A stretch of 19,125 nt of DNA, from positions 1 to 19,125 of the forward strand of contig JAHBMJ010002407.1 of the NCBI GenBank assembly GCA_018398765.1, in the 5' to 3' direction. The notes below the pieces were generated by a model. It saw only the letters and a program-made list of their open reading frames with translations, ran no database searches and was not told where the DNA came from. The position numbers were made by a program, and so were the translations under genes. The DNA is from Chromera velia. Taxonomy: Eukaryota; Sar; Chromeraceae. This document shows, one piece after another, positions 1 through 8,994 of this stretch; position 1 is the stretch's first letter; each line of letters opens with the position of its first letter.

Positions 1-128
1 CCCCACAGCACGACCCCCCCTCTCCTTCTCCCTCGGCCCCCCCTTCTCCTTCTTCCTCTCCCCCCCCCACACAGCACCCTCTCCCCCGACCCTGTCCGCC
101 GTCCTGCAGCCACAGGCAGAAGGGGCGC
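1..128. repeat. C-rich low-complexity DNA
   Basis: Runs of C interrupted by TCTCC, CCACACAGCA and CTCGG words, with the block around the CCCACA(CA)GCAC motif occurring twice. No coding evidence. It may be the edge of an intron or intergenic repeat whose other part lies outside the window. Confidence 0.6.
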
Positions 129-179
129 ATGGGAGTGGGAGACGAGGAGGAGAGCGGGGAGATAGAAAGTGAGAGCGAA

Positions 180-181
180 CG

Positions 182-218
<37 letters not shown>

Positions 219-425
219 AACAGACAAACAGACAAACAAATAGACAAACAGACAAACAGACGTACAAACAGACAGACAAACATTTACAAACAGACAGAGA
301 CAGAGACAGAGACAGACAAAGACAGACAGAGACAGACAGAGACAGACAAAGACAGACAGAGACAGACAGAGACAGACAGAGACAGACAGAGACAGACAGA
401 GACAGACAGATACAGACAGACAGAC

Positions 426-502
<77 letters not shown>

Positions 503-605
503 AACAGAGACACACAGACACACAGACACACAGACACACAGACACACACACACACACACACACACATACACACACACACACATACACACACACATACACA
601 CACAC

Positions 606-642
<37 letters not shown>

Positions 643-700
643 GACAGACGGACAGACAGACAGAGACAGAAAGACAGAGACAGAAAGACACACAGGCTTT
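180..700. repeat. Compound microsatellite: GA, GACA, CAGA and CA tracts
   Basis: Successive tracts of (GA)n, (CAGA)n, (CAAA)-like and (CA)n run for about 520 bases. Both strands are open for long stretches only because the repeat units avoid stop codons; the deduced peptides ([20 protein letters not shown]) are repeat translations. From 700 to 863 I see nothing recognisable. Confidence 0.9.
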
Positions 701-863
701 TCGATTAGAATCGTCCAGAATAAGCGACCATGCATGCCTTTGCTTGATTGCAAAAGTCTGTACATGAAAGGACGTTGCACGACTGATCCCCCCCTCGCCC
801 CTAACTTCTGTTCATTCGCTGTTCTTGCTGGTTCTATCCTGCCTGCCCTTTCCGTCCGTGGGT

Positions 864-1367
864 TCACTCCTCAGGCCTGACACACAACTCCCGGCTCAGA
901 ACTGAAATGAATGCTCAAGCAAAAATGAGAGAGAGGGGGGGAAGGAGGAGGTAGCAAGAAAGATAACGAAGGACTCAAATAAAGCATTACATACCAACTC
1001 GGCGAACCTCGACGAAAGCTTGAGAGTCCCCTCCTCTAGTTGCAGGACGGGATCTTGCCCTCCTTCCTCCAAGCCCTCTTTGGGCAGCATTTACTTCCAC
1101 TCCATTCCGATCTAAAGCCCTGGCCATCGGCTGAGTTTGTGCCGGAATGCCGGGTCCGTCTACTGACGGGTACGTATACTGGGCCGATTGAGGCTTATAA
1201 GAGTTTGCAGGCTGCCGGTAGGATCTGTAGGCGAAGGGCGGGTACTGATCGTTTGGTGCGTACGTGGCAACTGACGGCTGAGGCTTCTGTCCGTACACTG
1301 CAGGCTGCTGCATGATTGGAGTTCCTGCGTACCCAGTGGCATTGCTGAAGTAATATTGCGACTGCAT
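864..1367 (-). CDS. Small two-exon gene, Tyr/Gln/Pro-rich protein of unknown function
   Basis: Exon 1 is 1367-995 and exon 2 is 901-864 on the minus strand. The 93-base intron has a consensus GTATGT donor and a TTTCAG acceptor, and joining gives 136 residues ending in TGA. The start is the ATG at 1365-1367 (MQSQYYFSNATGY). The frame stays open upstream to about 1428 without another ATG, so an upstream exon is possible. The first 75 residues are rich in Y, Q, P and S (repeated QPA, QKPQ, YAP, SYRQ), predicted disordered. The C-terminal half is basic (GGRRARSRPATRGG) and ends in FVEVRRV then VLSRELCVRPEE. I recognise no domain. Low-complexity Tyr/Gln/Pro tails occur in cytoskeletal and pellicle proteins of alveolates, but this is only a resemblance in composition. 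The clean splice junction in phase is the best evidence that the gene is real. Confidence 0.5.
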
Positions 1368-1415
1368 GCTGGTTTTCTCTTCAAGTGCCGGGTCAAGTTT
1401 GCTCTGTATCTCCAC

Positions 1416-1752
1416 TGGTGCGTCCGAACAGACTCAGAAAGAGGAATTTGATCGTGTCCCGTGCAATCAGAGGGCGAGATCGGCAATCTGCATGTCTGAT
1501 CGACCGATTCAAGCTCCGGCTGAGATATTGTCGAGAACGTTTGGACTGGGTGACTCTCAGTCTCACAGCGGACTCAAAGAAACATTCGCAGGAGAGGCCG
1601 TCAGTTGAAAATCGACTACGCGGATTTGGTACGTGACACCTCGATCTGTATATGTATAGCTTTGCATGCAAGCAGGAGGATGTCAGCTCTCTGCATGCAG
1701 GTGCATGGGATAATAATAATTATAATATCGATCCCCCGCGTTATTATATACT
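1416..1752. other. Non-coding stretch upstream of the 864-1367 gene
   Basis: No supported gene. This would be the 5' flank or an intron of the minus-strand gene ending at 864. It holds two TGCATGCA octamers (1663-1670, 1692-1699) 29 bases apart and an AT-rich patch at 1710-1752. No TATA box or initiator that I would trust. Confidence 0.3.
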
Positions 1753-1880
1753 AGCCTGGCCTGTCAAAAAAGTGAGCCGGTGAAGATCACCAGGCCCGTC
1801 AAATATCCCTGGCCCAGGCCGGGCTGGGGCACAAAAAATGCCTGGGGGGGGGGAACAAGCGCGCGCGAAGCGCGCGCTTA
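1753..1880. repeat. GGCCYGTCAAA motif pair plus perfect hairpin
   Basis: CCTGGCCTGTCAAA and AGGCCCGTCAAATATCCC lie here; the same two words recur in the same orientation and order at about 13300-13336. They are followed by a G9 run and a perfect inverted repeat: AAGCGCGCGC (1857-1866), loop GAA, GCGCGCGCTT (1870-1879). A weaker hairpin, GCGCAA-AGC-TTGCGC, follows near 1903-1917. The pairing of motif clusters either side of the transposase region suggests repeat-family ends or fragments, but no target-site duplication was found. Confidence 0.5.
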
Positions 1881-2186
1881 CAATCTATACTAGATGTTAT
1901 AGCGCAAAGCTTGCGCAGCACGCAACAAGTCAATCCTAGCATCATTCAACATTGTTGAAATCTAAATATAAAAAAGTAACGTATTCTGTTAAAAAAAATA
2001 ATTTAGTAAATCAACAAATCAAATTATGTTTGAATAACTTCAGTTGATAGATTCCATTTAAACTTAGCTTTTTTAAAAAAATCTAGATGTAACACTTCTT
2101 CATTAAATTTATAATAGTTTATTTTTAAAAATCGTACATAAAATAATTTTACCATACATATTTTAGAAATTAATTTAACACACTGT
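1881..2186. other. AT-rich non-coding DNA
   Basis: Strongly AT-rich with many poly-A and poly-T runs. It lies just past the stop codon of the minus-strand Cys-rich gene, so it would be its 3' flank. No feature recognised. Confidence 0.4.
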
Positions 2187-2784
2187 TTAGCTCAGGTCTC
2201 TTTTTGCTTCTCGCCCTTCCATACAAGCAACATGTGCACACCCTTTCTTTTGAAACCACTCATCATACCTACCATGCTTTAATAGACAAAACACAACCTC
2301 TGGCCGGGGAAATCGATGGCTTGGGGCCTCGTTGTACAACTTCTTGCATGCCGGACATTGTTTTTTTTCAATCTTGGTTTCTTTTTTCACTTTGTTCGCC
2401 TCTTTCAAATCAGGAAGAGAAACTAGAAAGGCTTCTTTTGTGCTCCACTCCTCCAAACACCAATAATACCCACCCTCAACTCTCTTGTGAAACGGCTTAC
2501 CAACATCTTTCCCACATCTTTTACACTTCTTTTTTTGTTTGTCTTCCGTTGCATTTTGTTCTTCCCCCACCTCCCTAACTTCAGCACTAAAAGAGGCTGG
2601 TGCATGAGAAAGTAACAACTGTGACAGGGGCACAGCTTCTTCCTCCCCCCCCCGGCCATTCTCCCCCCTAGCTTCCCCACCAGCAGATGCAACCGCTGCA
2701 ACGCCTGCAAAAGAAAGAGGGAGATCTTCTTCCTCATCGCCCATGTTCCTTCCCCCCCCACTTTCAGAAACTTTGACCGGCACA
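2187..2784 (-). CDS. Cys-rich zinc-finger-like protein, probably transposon-associated
   Basis: A likely exon starts at 2784 after a strong acceptor (GTTGTCTTTCCCAG) and ends at TAA; the first ATG in frame is at 2742-2744 (MGDEEEDLPLSFAG, 185 residues). The N-terminal 80 residues are acidic and low-complexity. They are followed by a basic KQKKKCKRCGKDVG, then a Trp-rich HKRVEGGYYWCLEEW, a Lys-rich linker, and KKQCPACKKLYNEAPSHRF with later C/H residues (FCLLKHGRYDEWF, GCAHVACME). Two CxxC pairs with downstream Cys/His make a zinc-binding fold likely. It is on the same strand as, and downstream of, the broken DDE transposase, so it may be a C-terminal exon of that gene, a second gene of the same element, or an independent gene. 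No function can be assigned. Confidence 0.5.
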
Positions 2785-2904
2785 CTGGGAAAGACAACGT
2801 TGACTACCTCTCTGCGGTTTGCATAAGGCACTTGAACAGCAAACGATGATTAATTTTGTGTACCCCCAAGAAGCTTTCCTATGACCCTTTGGTCTGTCAA
2901 TCAA

Positions 2905-3017
2905 ACTCCGGGCTTTGGCAGCGAAGGCGCCAGGGCTTTGGCGCTAGAAAGCTCATTCTTTCTAGTATGCAATATTATCAGAGCTCTAGCGATAGAAAGC
3001 TAATTCTTTCCAGTATG
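2905..3017. repeat. Minisatellite relic and two direct hairpin repeats
   Basis: CGGGCTTTGGCAGCGAAGGC and AGGGCTTTGGCGCT at 2907-2945 match the core of the 33-bp array at 4502-4785. Immediately after come two direct copies, 46 bases apart (2943-2969 and 2989-3017), of GCTAGAAAGCTCATTCTTTC-type sequence ending in AGTATG. The first contains the inverted repeat CTAGAAAG...CTTTCTAG. Confidence 0.5.
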
Positions 3018-3277
3018 GGGCCGTGCACTAAAGATGATTGGAAACCTAGTTTCCAAAGGGGGAGGGCGGTGGGGGGGGGTTATTTCCAGTTTGTCGACCA
3101 TCTAGGTCAGACCCCCTTAGGAACCCCCCCTCCCCCTCAAATGATTGAAAGCATTAACAAACCGATCAGCAAGACTTAGTTCAATATCCCATCAAAATGT
3201 ATTGACGTTGCGATATTCATCAAGCGGCCTCAGACTTCTAGAATGGCTCGTATCGAGGAGGAAAGAGGTGCCTCTTT
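3018..3277. other. Non-coding stretch, nothing recognised
   Basis: Contains a G9 run and a C-rich run flanking GGTTATTTCCAGTTTGTCG. No ORF with coding-like content and no repeat with a clear unit. Confidence 0.3.
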
Positions 3278-3812
3278 CCATCCATCCATCCCTCACTCAC
3301 TCTATCAATCCATCCCTCACTCACTCCATCAATCCATCCCTCACTCACTCCATCAATCCATCCCTCACTCCGTCCATCCATCTATCCATCCCTCACTCCA
3401 TCCATCCATCCATCCATCCCTCACTCACTCCATCCATCCATCCATCCTTCATCACTCCATCACTCCCTCACTCCACCCCTCAGTCAGTCCCTCACTCTAT
3501 CCACCCATCCATCCATGAATCCATCCCTCACTCACTCCATCAATCCATCCCTCACTCACTCCATCTATCCATCCATCTATCCATCCATCAATTTATCCAT
3601 CTATCCATCCATCCATCTCTCAGTCACTCCCTCACTCCATCCACCCATCCATCCTTCATCACTCCATCACTCCATGCATCCATCCATCCATCCATCCCTC
3701 ACTCCATCACTCCATCCATCCCTCACTCACTCCATCACTCCATCCATCCCTCACTCTATCCATCCTTCCTTCCTTCCATCCATCCATCCATCCATCCATC
3801 CGTCAGTCACTA
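3278..3812. repeat. CCAT/TCAC tetranucleotide array
   Basis: About 530 bases of (CCAT)n interleaved with CCCTCACTCACT and CATCAATC variants, forming a higher-order unit of roughly 32 bases near 3284-3370. All three forward frames stay open across it only because the units lack stop codons (HPSIHPSL-type translation), so no protein is called. Confidence 0.9.
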
Positions 3813-4053
3813 CAGAGTAGAAAGAGAGCATGCATGCATTGACTGGAAAGAAAGGCATGCAACGGAGAGCATTGAGTGGAAAGAAAGGCACCATGTTCTC
3901 CATAGCTTCACCGCGTTCTAGACCACGTTTTCTTCAGATGACCGCTGGAGAGCTTCTGGAAGCTCCTCACTCGTCGCGGTAACGGGATTTTAAAACCAGA
4001 TCTCCGATTTTAACACATCAGATACTAAGTGACTGTCTGTCACTCTGAGACGG

Positions 4054-4277
4054 TTATCCTTTCTTGTTAAACACTTCAAATTCTTTTCGGGGTTCAAAGT
4101 ACTTCTCAATATGCTCTGTGGATTCCACCCCCAACGTCTTCAAAAAGATGATTAAGGGTTTTTTCATGCATGCCGTGTCCCCAGAAAGAACTGTGAAACT
4201 GACTCCACAAGGGCCGCATCTTCAAGGAAGTCCAACACGGCGATTCGCAAACGAGTGTCAAAAGGCAGGCTGGACAT
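4054..4277 (-). pseudogene. Short coding remnant with an 8-bp CATGCATG frame break
   Basis: Read on the minus strand, ATG at 4275-4277 opens MSSLPFDTRLRIAVLDFL EDAALVESVSQFF, a well-balanced sequence of normal amino-acid composition that runs to CATGCATG at 4165-4172 and then a TGA. Past these eight bases another frame reads KKPLIIFLKTLGVESTEH IEKYFEPRKEF to a TAA at 4054-4056. Deleting exactly CATGCATG would put the two in one frame. A polypyrimidine tract and CCAG acceptor lie just at the start, so it could also begin as an internal exon. A further coding-like piece (IGDLVLKSRYRDE) follows near 3975-4015. The N-terminal part is faintly F-box-like (LP...I...FL), which I do not press. Alternatives are two exons whose splice sites I misplaced, or chance. 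Confidence 0.35.
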
Positions 4278-4501
4278 TTTGGGAAAAGAAAAGAACACAG
4301 ACACCATCAGACCGAATTCGCCAGCCTAAGAGTAGGTGCTGACCGTAACGGACCGACATACAATAGCAGGCCAGAAAACCAAGACGTTTTTCAGATAGCT
4401 TTTGCACCGAAATACATGCATGCATGCATGCAAACAGATTCCAAACAGCTGCATGATGAAGCTGTGCATGCATAGGCTTAATTTGCAAGCTAGGGATGGC
4501 A

Positions 4502-4785
4502 CGGTCGGGCTTTGGCATGCATGGCCGCGTCTTTGACACGCGGTCGGGCTTTGGCATGACCGCACCTTCGGCATGCACGGTCGGGCTTTGGCATGGCCGC
4601 GCCTTCAGCCGGTCAGGCTTTGGCATGGCCGCGCCTTCGGCACGGTCGGGCTTTGGCAGGCCCGCGCCTTCGGCGTGGTCGGGCTTTGGCATGGCCGCGC
4701 CTTCAGTACGGTTGGGCTTTGGCAAGCCCGCGCTTTTGGCGCGGTCGGGCTTTGGCAGCCGGGCGCCTTCGGCACCCGGGCTTTA
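4502..4785. repeat. 33-bp GGGCTTTGG minisatellite
   Basis: About nine units start at 4502, 4541, 4578, 4610, 4643, 4676, 4709, 4742 and about 4775; the last six steps are 32-33 bases, the first two 39 and 37. The unit reads CGGTCGGGCTTTGGCATGG then CCGCGCCTTCGGCA. Because 33 is a multiple of three, frames on both strands stay open (plus: RSGFGMAAPSA; minus: MPKPDRAEGAA). I treat it as a minisatellite, not a gene. Confidence 0.85.
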
Positions 4786-4907
4786 ACGGCCGCTCCGGAT
4801 CAACCATAGGAAGCCTTCTTGGGGGTAATTTTGTGCAAGGCCAACATGTGCTTAGGCAGACAAATTGTACATACATTCTTGCACAGCCGCTGCATTCTTA
4901 TCTTTTG

Positions 4908-6509
4908 TTAAAATGTTTGAATTAAAGAGGGCGTTGTTGCAGGGAGAGAGAGGGGGGCATATCGTTTTAGAAATTGTCTGCGAATATTATAGCGAATTTT
5001 TTCATATTCAGTCCAAATTTCCTGTGCGTTTTTTCCCTCTGCACGGAGCTGAAAAACCAGACAAGACAACTCAGGAGAGCAAGAATGATACTTATAAACA
5101 ATACGCCCCCCCGTGCGTTTTCTCCGAAGAGCGTTGTTTGCAGACTGCAATCTGGTGTCCCTGGAGTGTTGACGCCTCCCTTCTCTTTGTCGACTCCCAC
5201 TGGCAGCTGCCACAGCCGAACTCTCTGCGCCCCCGCTCTGCTTTACCTGGGCCTCCCCTCCCTGCTCTATGGCGCTTTCTTCTCTCTGATTTTTCAGATC
5301 CTTCTCTAGTTGATGGATTTGAGAGAGCGAAAGCTCTTCATCCATCCGTGCAATCGCTATCAGAGAGGCGTACTTCGCAATTAAATCCTCCTCCCCCCCA
5401 TCCCCTATCGTCTCAAGGTCTTTCACAGCTTCACTCACTTCACGCTGCGCTTGCTGCTGCTGTTCTTGCAAATGGGCATGGATGTAAGACATTCCAAAGT
5501 GGTGTCCCTTCACAAGATCTGGGTGATGAAGCTTTAACCACCCTTTCCCCCCCGCTCTCTCGCTGTCAATCTCGTTCCCCCACAGCTTTTCACACTCTTC
5601 AGTTGCTGCTTTGAAAAGACAGAGATCAGCATTGGGAATGAAGGGCAAATGGTTATCCTGAAGGCGCCTCTGTACAATCTTATGCACATTGACTTTCATG
5701 GTTGTATTGCCAAGATCGGCACCATAGACAGACCCTTTCAACCCCAGACCTAACTCGAGATGCGTTCTTTCACTTCCATTGCTGCCCCTAAAGCAGTCCC
5801 AGTCTGGAATGGGATCAGACTTTCCTGCCGGCCCCTCGACTGGGGATGATCCGATCTGCATATACAGATCGACACCCTCTGGATCCGAAAGGCAACCGTT
5901 GTCTACGTGAATTAACATCAACTCCCATACCCGCTCCCACTTCTCCCCTGCAAGTTTCACACCATCGTTCTCCACATCTTGAAATGCATACTTGACTTGC
6001 ACAACACGATGTTGTAACTCAAGTGGAGGAGGGATCAGTTGACGAACTTTCATACGGATGAGTTTGGCAGTCACCCACCGCTTCGCTTTCTCTGTTTCTG
6101 TTGAACTCAGGCCATGCGCAACAGTGAGGGCAAGCAAGAGTACCTGGATATCACCTGCGTGCTGCTTGAATACAACCTAAGCAAGGGCACTCATCAGTGC
6201 TCCTATCAGGAGATGGGAAACAGACGAGACTCCAACAAAGATTCGATGGATCCAATGCCATGCATCCAACCGAACGAAGATCTCAGGGTTGAAAAGAGAG
6301 AAAAGAATGATAATGCAAGTGCCCTGTCGAGCCCTCCGATCCCCTTCCTCACGTTTGCTTGAACAGCACTCACAGTCAGTGTACCCCAACTGGAGCAGCG
6401 GTGGCTCAAGCGAAGGGTTAAAATCCATCTCTGCATCCTCCTCCCCCCCCCTTTCTGCGTCGGGGGAAGCCTCTTGATCCATCTCTGCGCTGAGGGGAGC
6501 CAGGCCCTC
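4908..6509 (-). pseudogene. Transposase C-terminal half: second D, LDAWH motif and catalytic E
   Basis: From the insertion point at 6509 the frame reads an acidic linker (EMDQEASPDAER, EEDAEMDFNPSLE), then LGYTDCECC, LFNPEIFVRLDAWHWIHR and GVSSVSHLL. A TAG at 6177-6179 interrupts, and the same frame continues as VVFKQHAGDIQVLLLALTVA. Next come ERVWELMLIHVDNG, CFRGSNGSERTHLEL (catalytic E), and ADLGNTTMKVNVHKIVQRR. The C-terminus is a Gln-rich coiled-coil (HLQEQQQQAQREV), an Arg-rich segment with RRKRTGGR, and a tail with IWTEYEKIRYNIRRQF. A possible acceptor (TGGTTTTTCAG) at about 5052 suggests a small 3' intron of about 56 bases. The TAG follows GCCCTTGCT and could formally be an acceptor, but the coding quality on both sides argues for a premature stop. 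Confidence 0.65.
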
Positions 6510-6625
6510 AAGACAAATCTATCCCGAACGGTCTCCAACAGTAAAACGGTCTCCAAAACAACCATACCTCTCAAGCTTTTTTAGGCAGTAAACAATATTT
6601 AAAAGCTTAAAACAAAGAGTTTTAA
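6510..6625 (+). repeat. Left terminal inverted repeat of the nested element
   Basis: Begins AAGACAAATCTATCCCGAAC and ends in AACAAAGAGTTTTAA; reverse-complement partner of 10599-10714. It is AT-rich on its inner side, with TTTTAA words continuing to about 6660. Confidence 0.85.
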
Positions 6626-6788
6626 GCGATCAAACAGTACGATTTCCTGTTTTTAAATTAATTGGGTTTAGTGAGAGAAAAAAATATATTGTATTTGACC
6701 GCGTGGCGTACGTGTTTCGTGTGTCAACGAACGCGCCTGTCATGCATGCAATTAAGGCGGCGGCGGGAAGCACCGGAATTAAGGCGGC

Positions 6789-6899
6789 TTTGCTGAGGAG
6801 CTGGGGTTGCTTTCGCCATTCTTCCGGTGAGTCTGCAGTTCCTTGAGTCCATGTGAAAACGGGACTAGACCGACTCCAACACTAATTCTGACTCCAAAA
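6789..6899 (+). repeat. Duplicated 55-bp block and a divergent internal copy of the element end
   Basis: 6789-6843 repeats 7892-7946 with about three differences over 55 bases (core GGTTGCTTTCGCCATTCTTC, then an AGTCTGCAGTTCC tail). Just after it, GACTCCAAC-N9-GACTCCAAAA at 6872-6899 has the same two words and nine-base spacing as the terminal repeats (GTCTCCAAC-N9-GTCTCCAAAA) and is followed by a similar AT-rich tract. The first 360 bases of the element therefore look like an added or duplicated end. Confidence 0.55.
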
Positions 6900-7530
6900 T
6901 TTTTTTAAATATACAAACAGTTTAAACTAGTTTAAACATATTCAAAATCGTTTAAGTGTATCTTTAGCGATTCTTTTATTGTTTTTAAAGGTTTTAAATT
7001 AGAGCCTGGAGTGTATAAGAGTGAAGGTTGGAAGTGTTGTAGCACAGTGGCAGGCCGGGCCGGCGGGTCTGCGTGCATGCCGCGCGTGGCATGCAGTGCC
7101 GCGCCGTACGTACGTGCGTCTGTGCCGCGGCCTGCCCCAACCGGCCCGCGCGGGCTGCCACGCTTGACTGACGCACGCATCCCAATCCGAATATTCGGCT
7201 GTATGGTAGAAATCCGATTATATGCTTTTGCAGGCCGAGGCATCTGTCAGAAAGCAAGGAAGAAATTAAAAGATCCCGCTTCATTCCTTTCAGTTATAGC
7301 TCCACGTTGCTATGCAGATTTTCTGTAGAGTGCACTTGTTGTGGGCCTGTCGCTGGGGATCGTGCACCGGTGCTGTAGTGTGGCTACACTTTTGAGGTGG
7401 GCTGAGCTTTGCCGTCTCCTTTTAAACAACACTTTGTATGGGCAAGGGGTTTTAATTGTTACGTCAGAAAGACCTGGGTTGATGCATCTGTTTACCCTTT
7501 TTCCTTCCTCTTCATACGGTATGGATGCAG

Positions 7531-8098
7531 GAGTTTGGAGCTCTCGCTTGCCTCTGGTGTGCGGAAGGAGTTGCGTTCGTCTCATCTCTTTGGTCAGTTA
7601 GGGGTTGGGCATCTCTGGGCATAACGCGGCTTCAGTCGGTCAACTCATGTCAGGGAATGATCCACGTAGGTTCTTCTATTCACCCATCCTTCTTTTTACT
7701 CTGGCTGCGTGGATGCAGGGTTTGGTGCTCCCTCGCGTGCTCTCCAGTAAGTTTATCAGGCTGAGTTTGTTTGTCTCACTGCTTGCAAGCCGTTCCATCA
7801 GGTCAGAGCATGATGCACCTCAGACCCTCCCATGCAACTTCATCTTTTTCTTGTTCGGTGGTTGTACGCAGGATCTGGGACCATCTTTTGCCTTTGCTGA
7901 GGAGCTAGGGTTGCTTTCGCCATTCTTCTGGTAAGTCTGCAGTTCCGTCTCTCTGTGTAGGTCAGTGCATGATGCACTGTTGAGCAGATGTTTGCCTTGA
8001 ACCGTCGTTTTTGGCTTTGTTGCCTCTTGGGGATATGATTGAATGCAGGTTTCGTTCCTTTGATTGTGCTGAAGAGCAGCACTTGGGGCTCCGTCACG
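7531..8098 (+). other. Degenerate tandem array of exon-like blocks
   Basis: Four short blocks are bounded by good splice-like signals: 7531-7592 (GGATGCAG before, GTCAGT after), 7719-7746 (GGATGCAG, GTAAGT), 7872-7930 (TACGCAG, GTAAGT) and 8048-8098 (AATGCAG, GTGTGA). A shared spacer word, GTCAGNGCATGATGCAC, recurs at 7649-7664 (degenerate), 7802-7818 and 7961-7977. The repeat period is roughly 140-190 bases. Joining the blocks in one phase meets a TAG in the third, and in another gives only short open stretches, so I do not call a gene. They may be decayed captured exons or simply a diverged satellite. Confidence 0.4.
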
Positions 8099-8379
8099 GT
8101 GTGACGACCATCTCTCTGGGTCAGTGGTTTGTTTTCATTCGGTCCCTGTCAGTTGCATCGTTTTGCATCCGTGCCTATCAGTGAAAATTAATTAAAGATA
8201 GTTAAAGGCATCCAGTAGGTACGGTCCAGAAAGAAAGAAGAGAACTTATGGCAACCTGGGAAGAGGCAATGGGAGGAGGGGAAGGATGCTTATTCTTACT
8301 TTCCGTTTGTCTCCCTTTGAATGTACTGCTTGTCTGCCTGTATTCAGGTCTGCTTTCTATCTTTGAGACTGCATACTGG

Positions 8380-8890
8380 TACCAGCCCCGGCCCTGATGT
8401 ATGGATCCCGGCGGAGACAGAAGGTAGAAGAGGGAGCAAAGAAGTGAGAAGGAGAGCCTCAGGACAGATCAAGAGAGTGAGCAGACTGGAGCGCTGGCGG
8501 GGCTGGGGGGACGTCCATCGATGGAGGTGGGGGCAAGGACGGGGACAAGGGCGGGGGCCGGGCCCGGGGCCGGGCCATGCCGTGGCTTAGGCCAGGGCCG
8601 GCAGCATCACAGGGAGAAATTAGAGGGAGCAGAGAGACGCCAGCTGGAGGGAGCGGTGAGACATTTGGGCCGAGTAAATGAACGTCCGCGACTGGTAAAG
8701 GAAGCCGGGGGCGATCGGGGCCTGGCCTGGCCCGGGCCGGCGGCGTCACAAGGGAGCAGGGCCAGGGCCAGCGGCGTCACAAGTGGCCGGGGTGGCCGGT
8801 GCCCGCCGGGAAGGACACAAACAATCCGGAGACTCGGAGAGGTCGGTAGGAGAAATTGGTAAGGAGTTAAGGTATAAAAAGTGGATTGCC
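8380..8890 (+). other. GC-rich block with short repeats ending in a TATA-like box
   Basis: The (A/G)GGCC(A/G)GC(A/G)GC(A/G)TCACA-type word occurs three times (about 8594, 8736, 8764). The block is followed by GGTATAAAAAGTGG at 8871-8884, which looks like a TATA box at the edge of a GC-rich region. The open frames across it are GC-rich shadows (GPGPGP-like) on both strands. A promoter is possible but no transcript start or gene follows that I can support. Confidence 0.25.
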
Positions 8891-8994
8891 TAGCTTTACA
8901 AAGGGTGCCAGTGGAAGCTGCACTGTTCTTTTAGGCCTATTTCACACTTTGTGTTCCGCCTCTCCCTCTCGGATTATGTGAAAAATATATTTGA

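Noticed and set aside
129-767. 212-residue open frame rich in [10 protein letters not shown] and HTHT
   Set aside because: It is the translation of GA, CAGA and CA microsatellites; the complementary strand is equally open and there is no unique sequence of coding quality.
3145-3921. 258-residue HPSIHPSL open frame and its two shifted versions
   Set aside because: All three frames are open across a CCAT/TCAC array, as expected for a stop-free repeat unit.
4064-4342. Forward 92-residue frame
   Set aside because: It overlaps the minus-strand remnant, whose composition and possible acceptor are more coding-like; the forward frame shows no recognisable motif.
4502-4785. CRISPR-like array
   Set aside because: Units are contiguous, similar throughout and lack unique spacers; the context is eukaryotic.
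4258-4786. Opposite-strand repeat proteins (RSGFGMAAPSA and MPKPDRAEGAA)
   Set aside because: A 33-bp minisatellite keeps both strands open automatically; no unique flanking coding sequence or start context supports either.
8459-8862. Pro/Ala/Gly-rich open frames on both strands
   Set aside because: GC-rich low-complexity shadows with no domain or codon signal favouring one strand.
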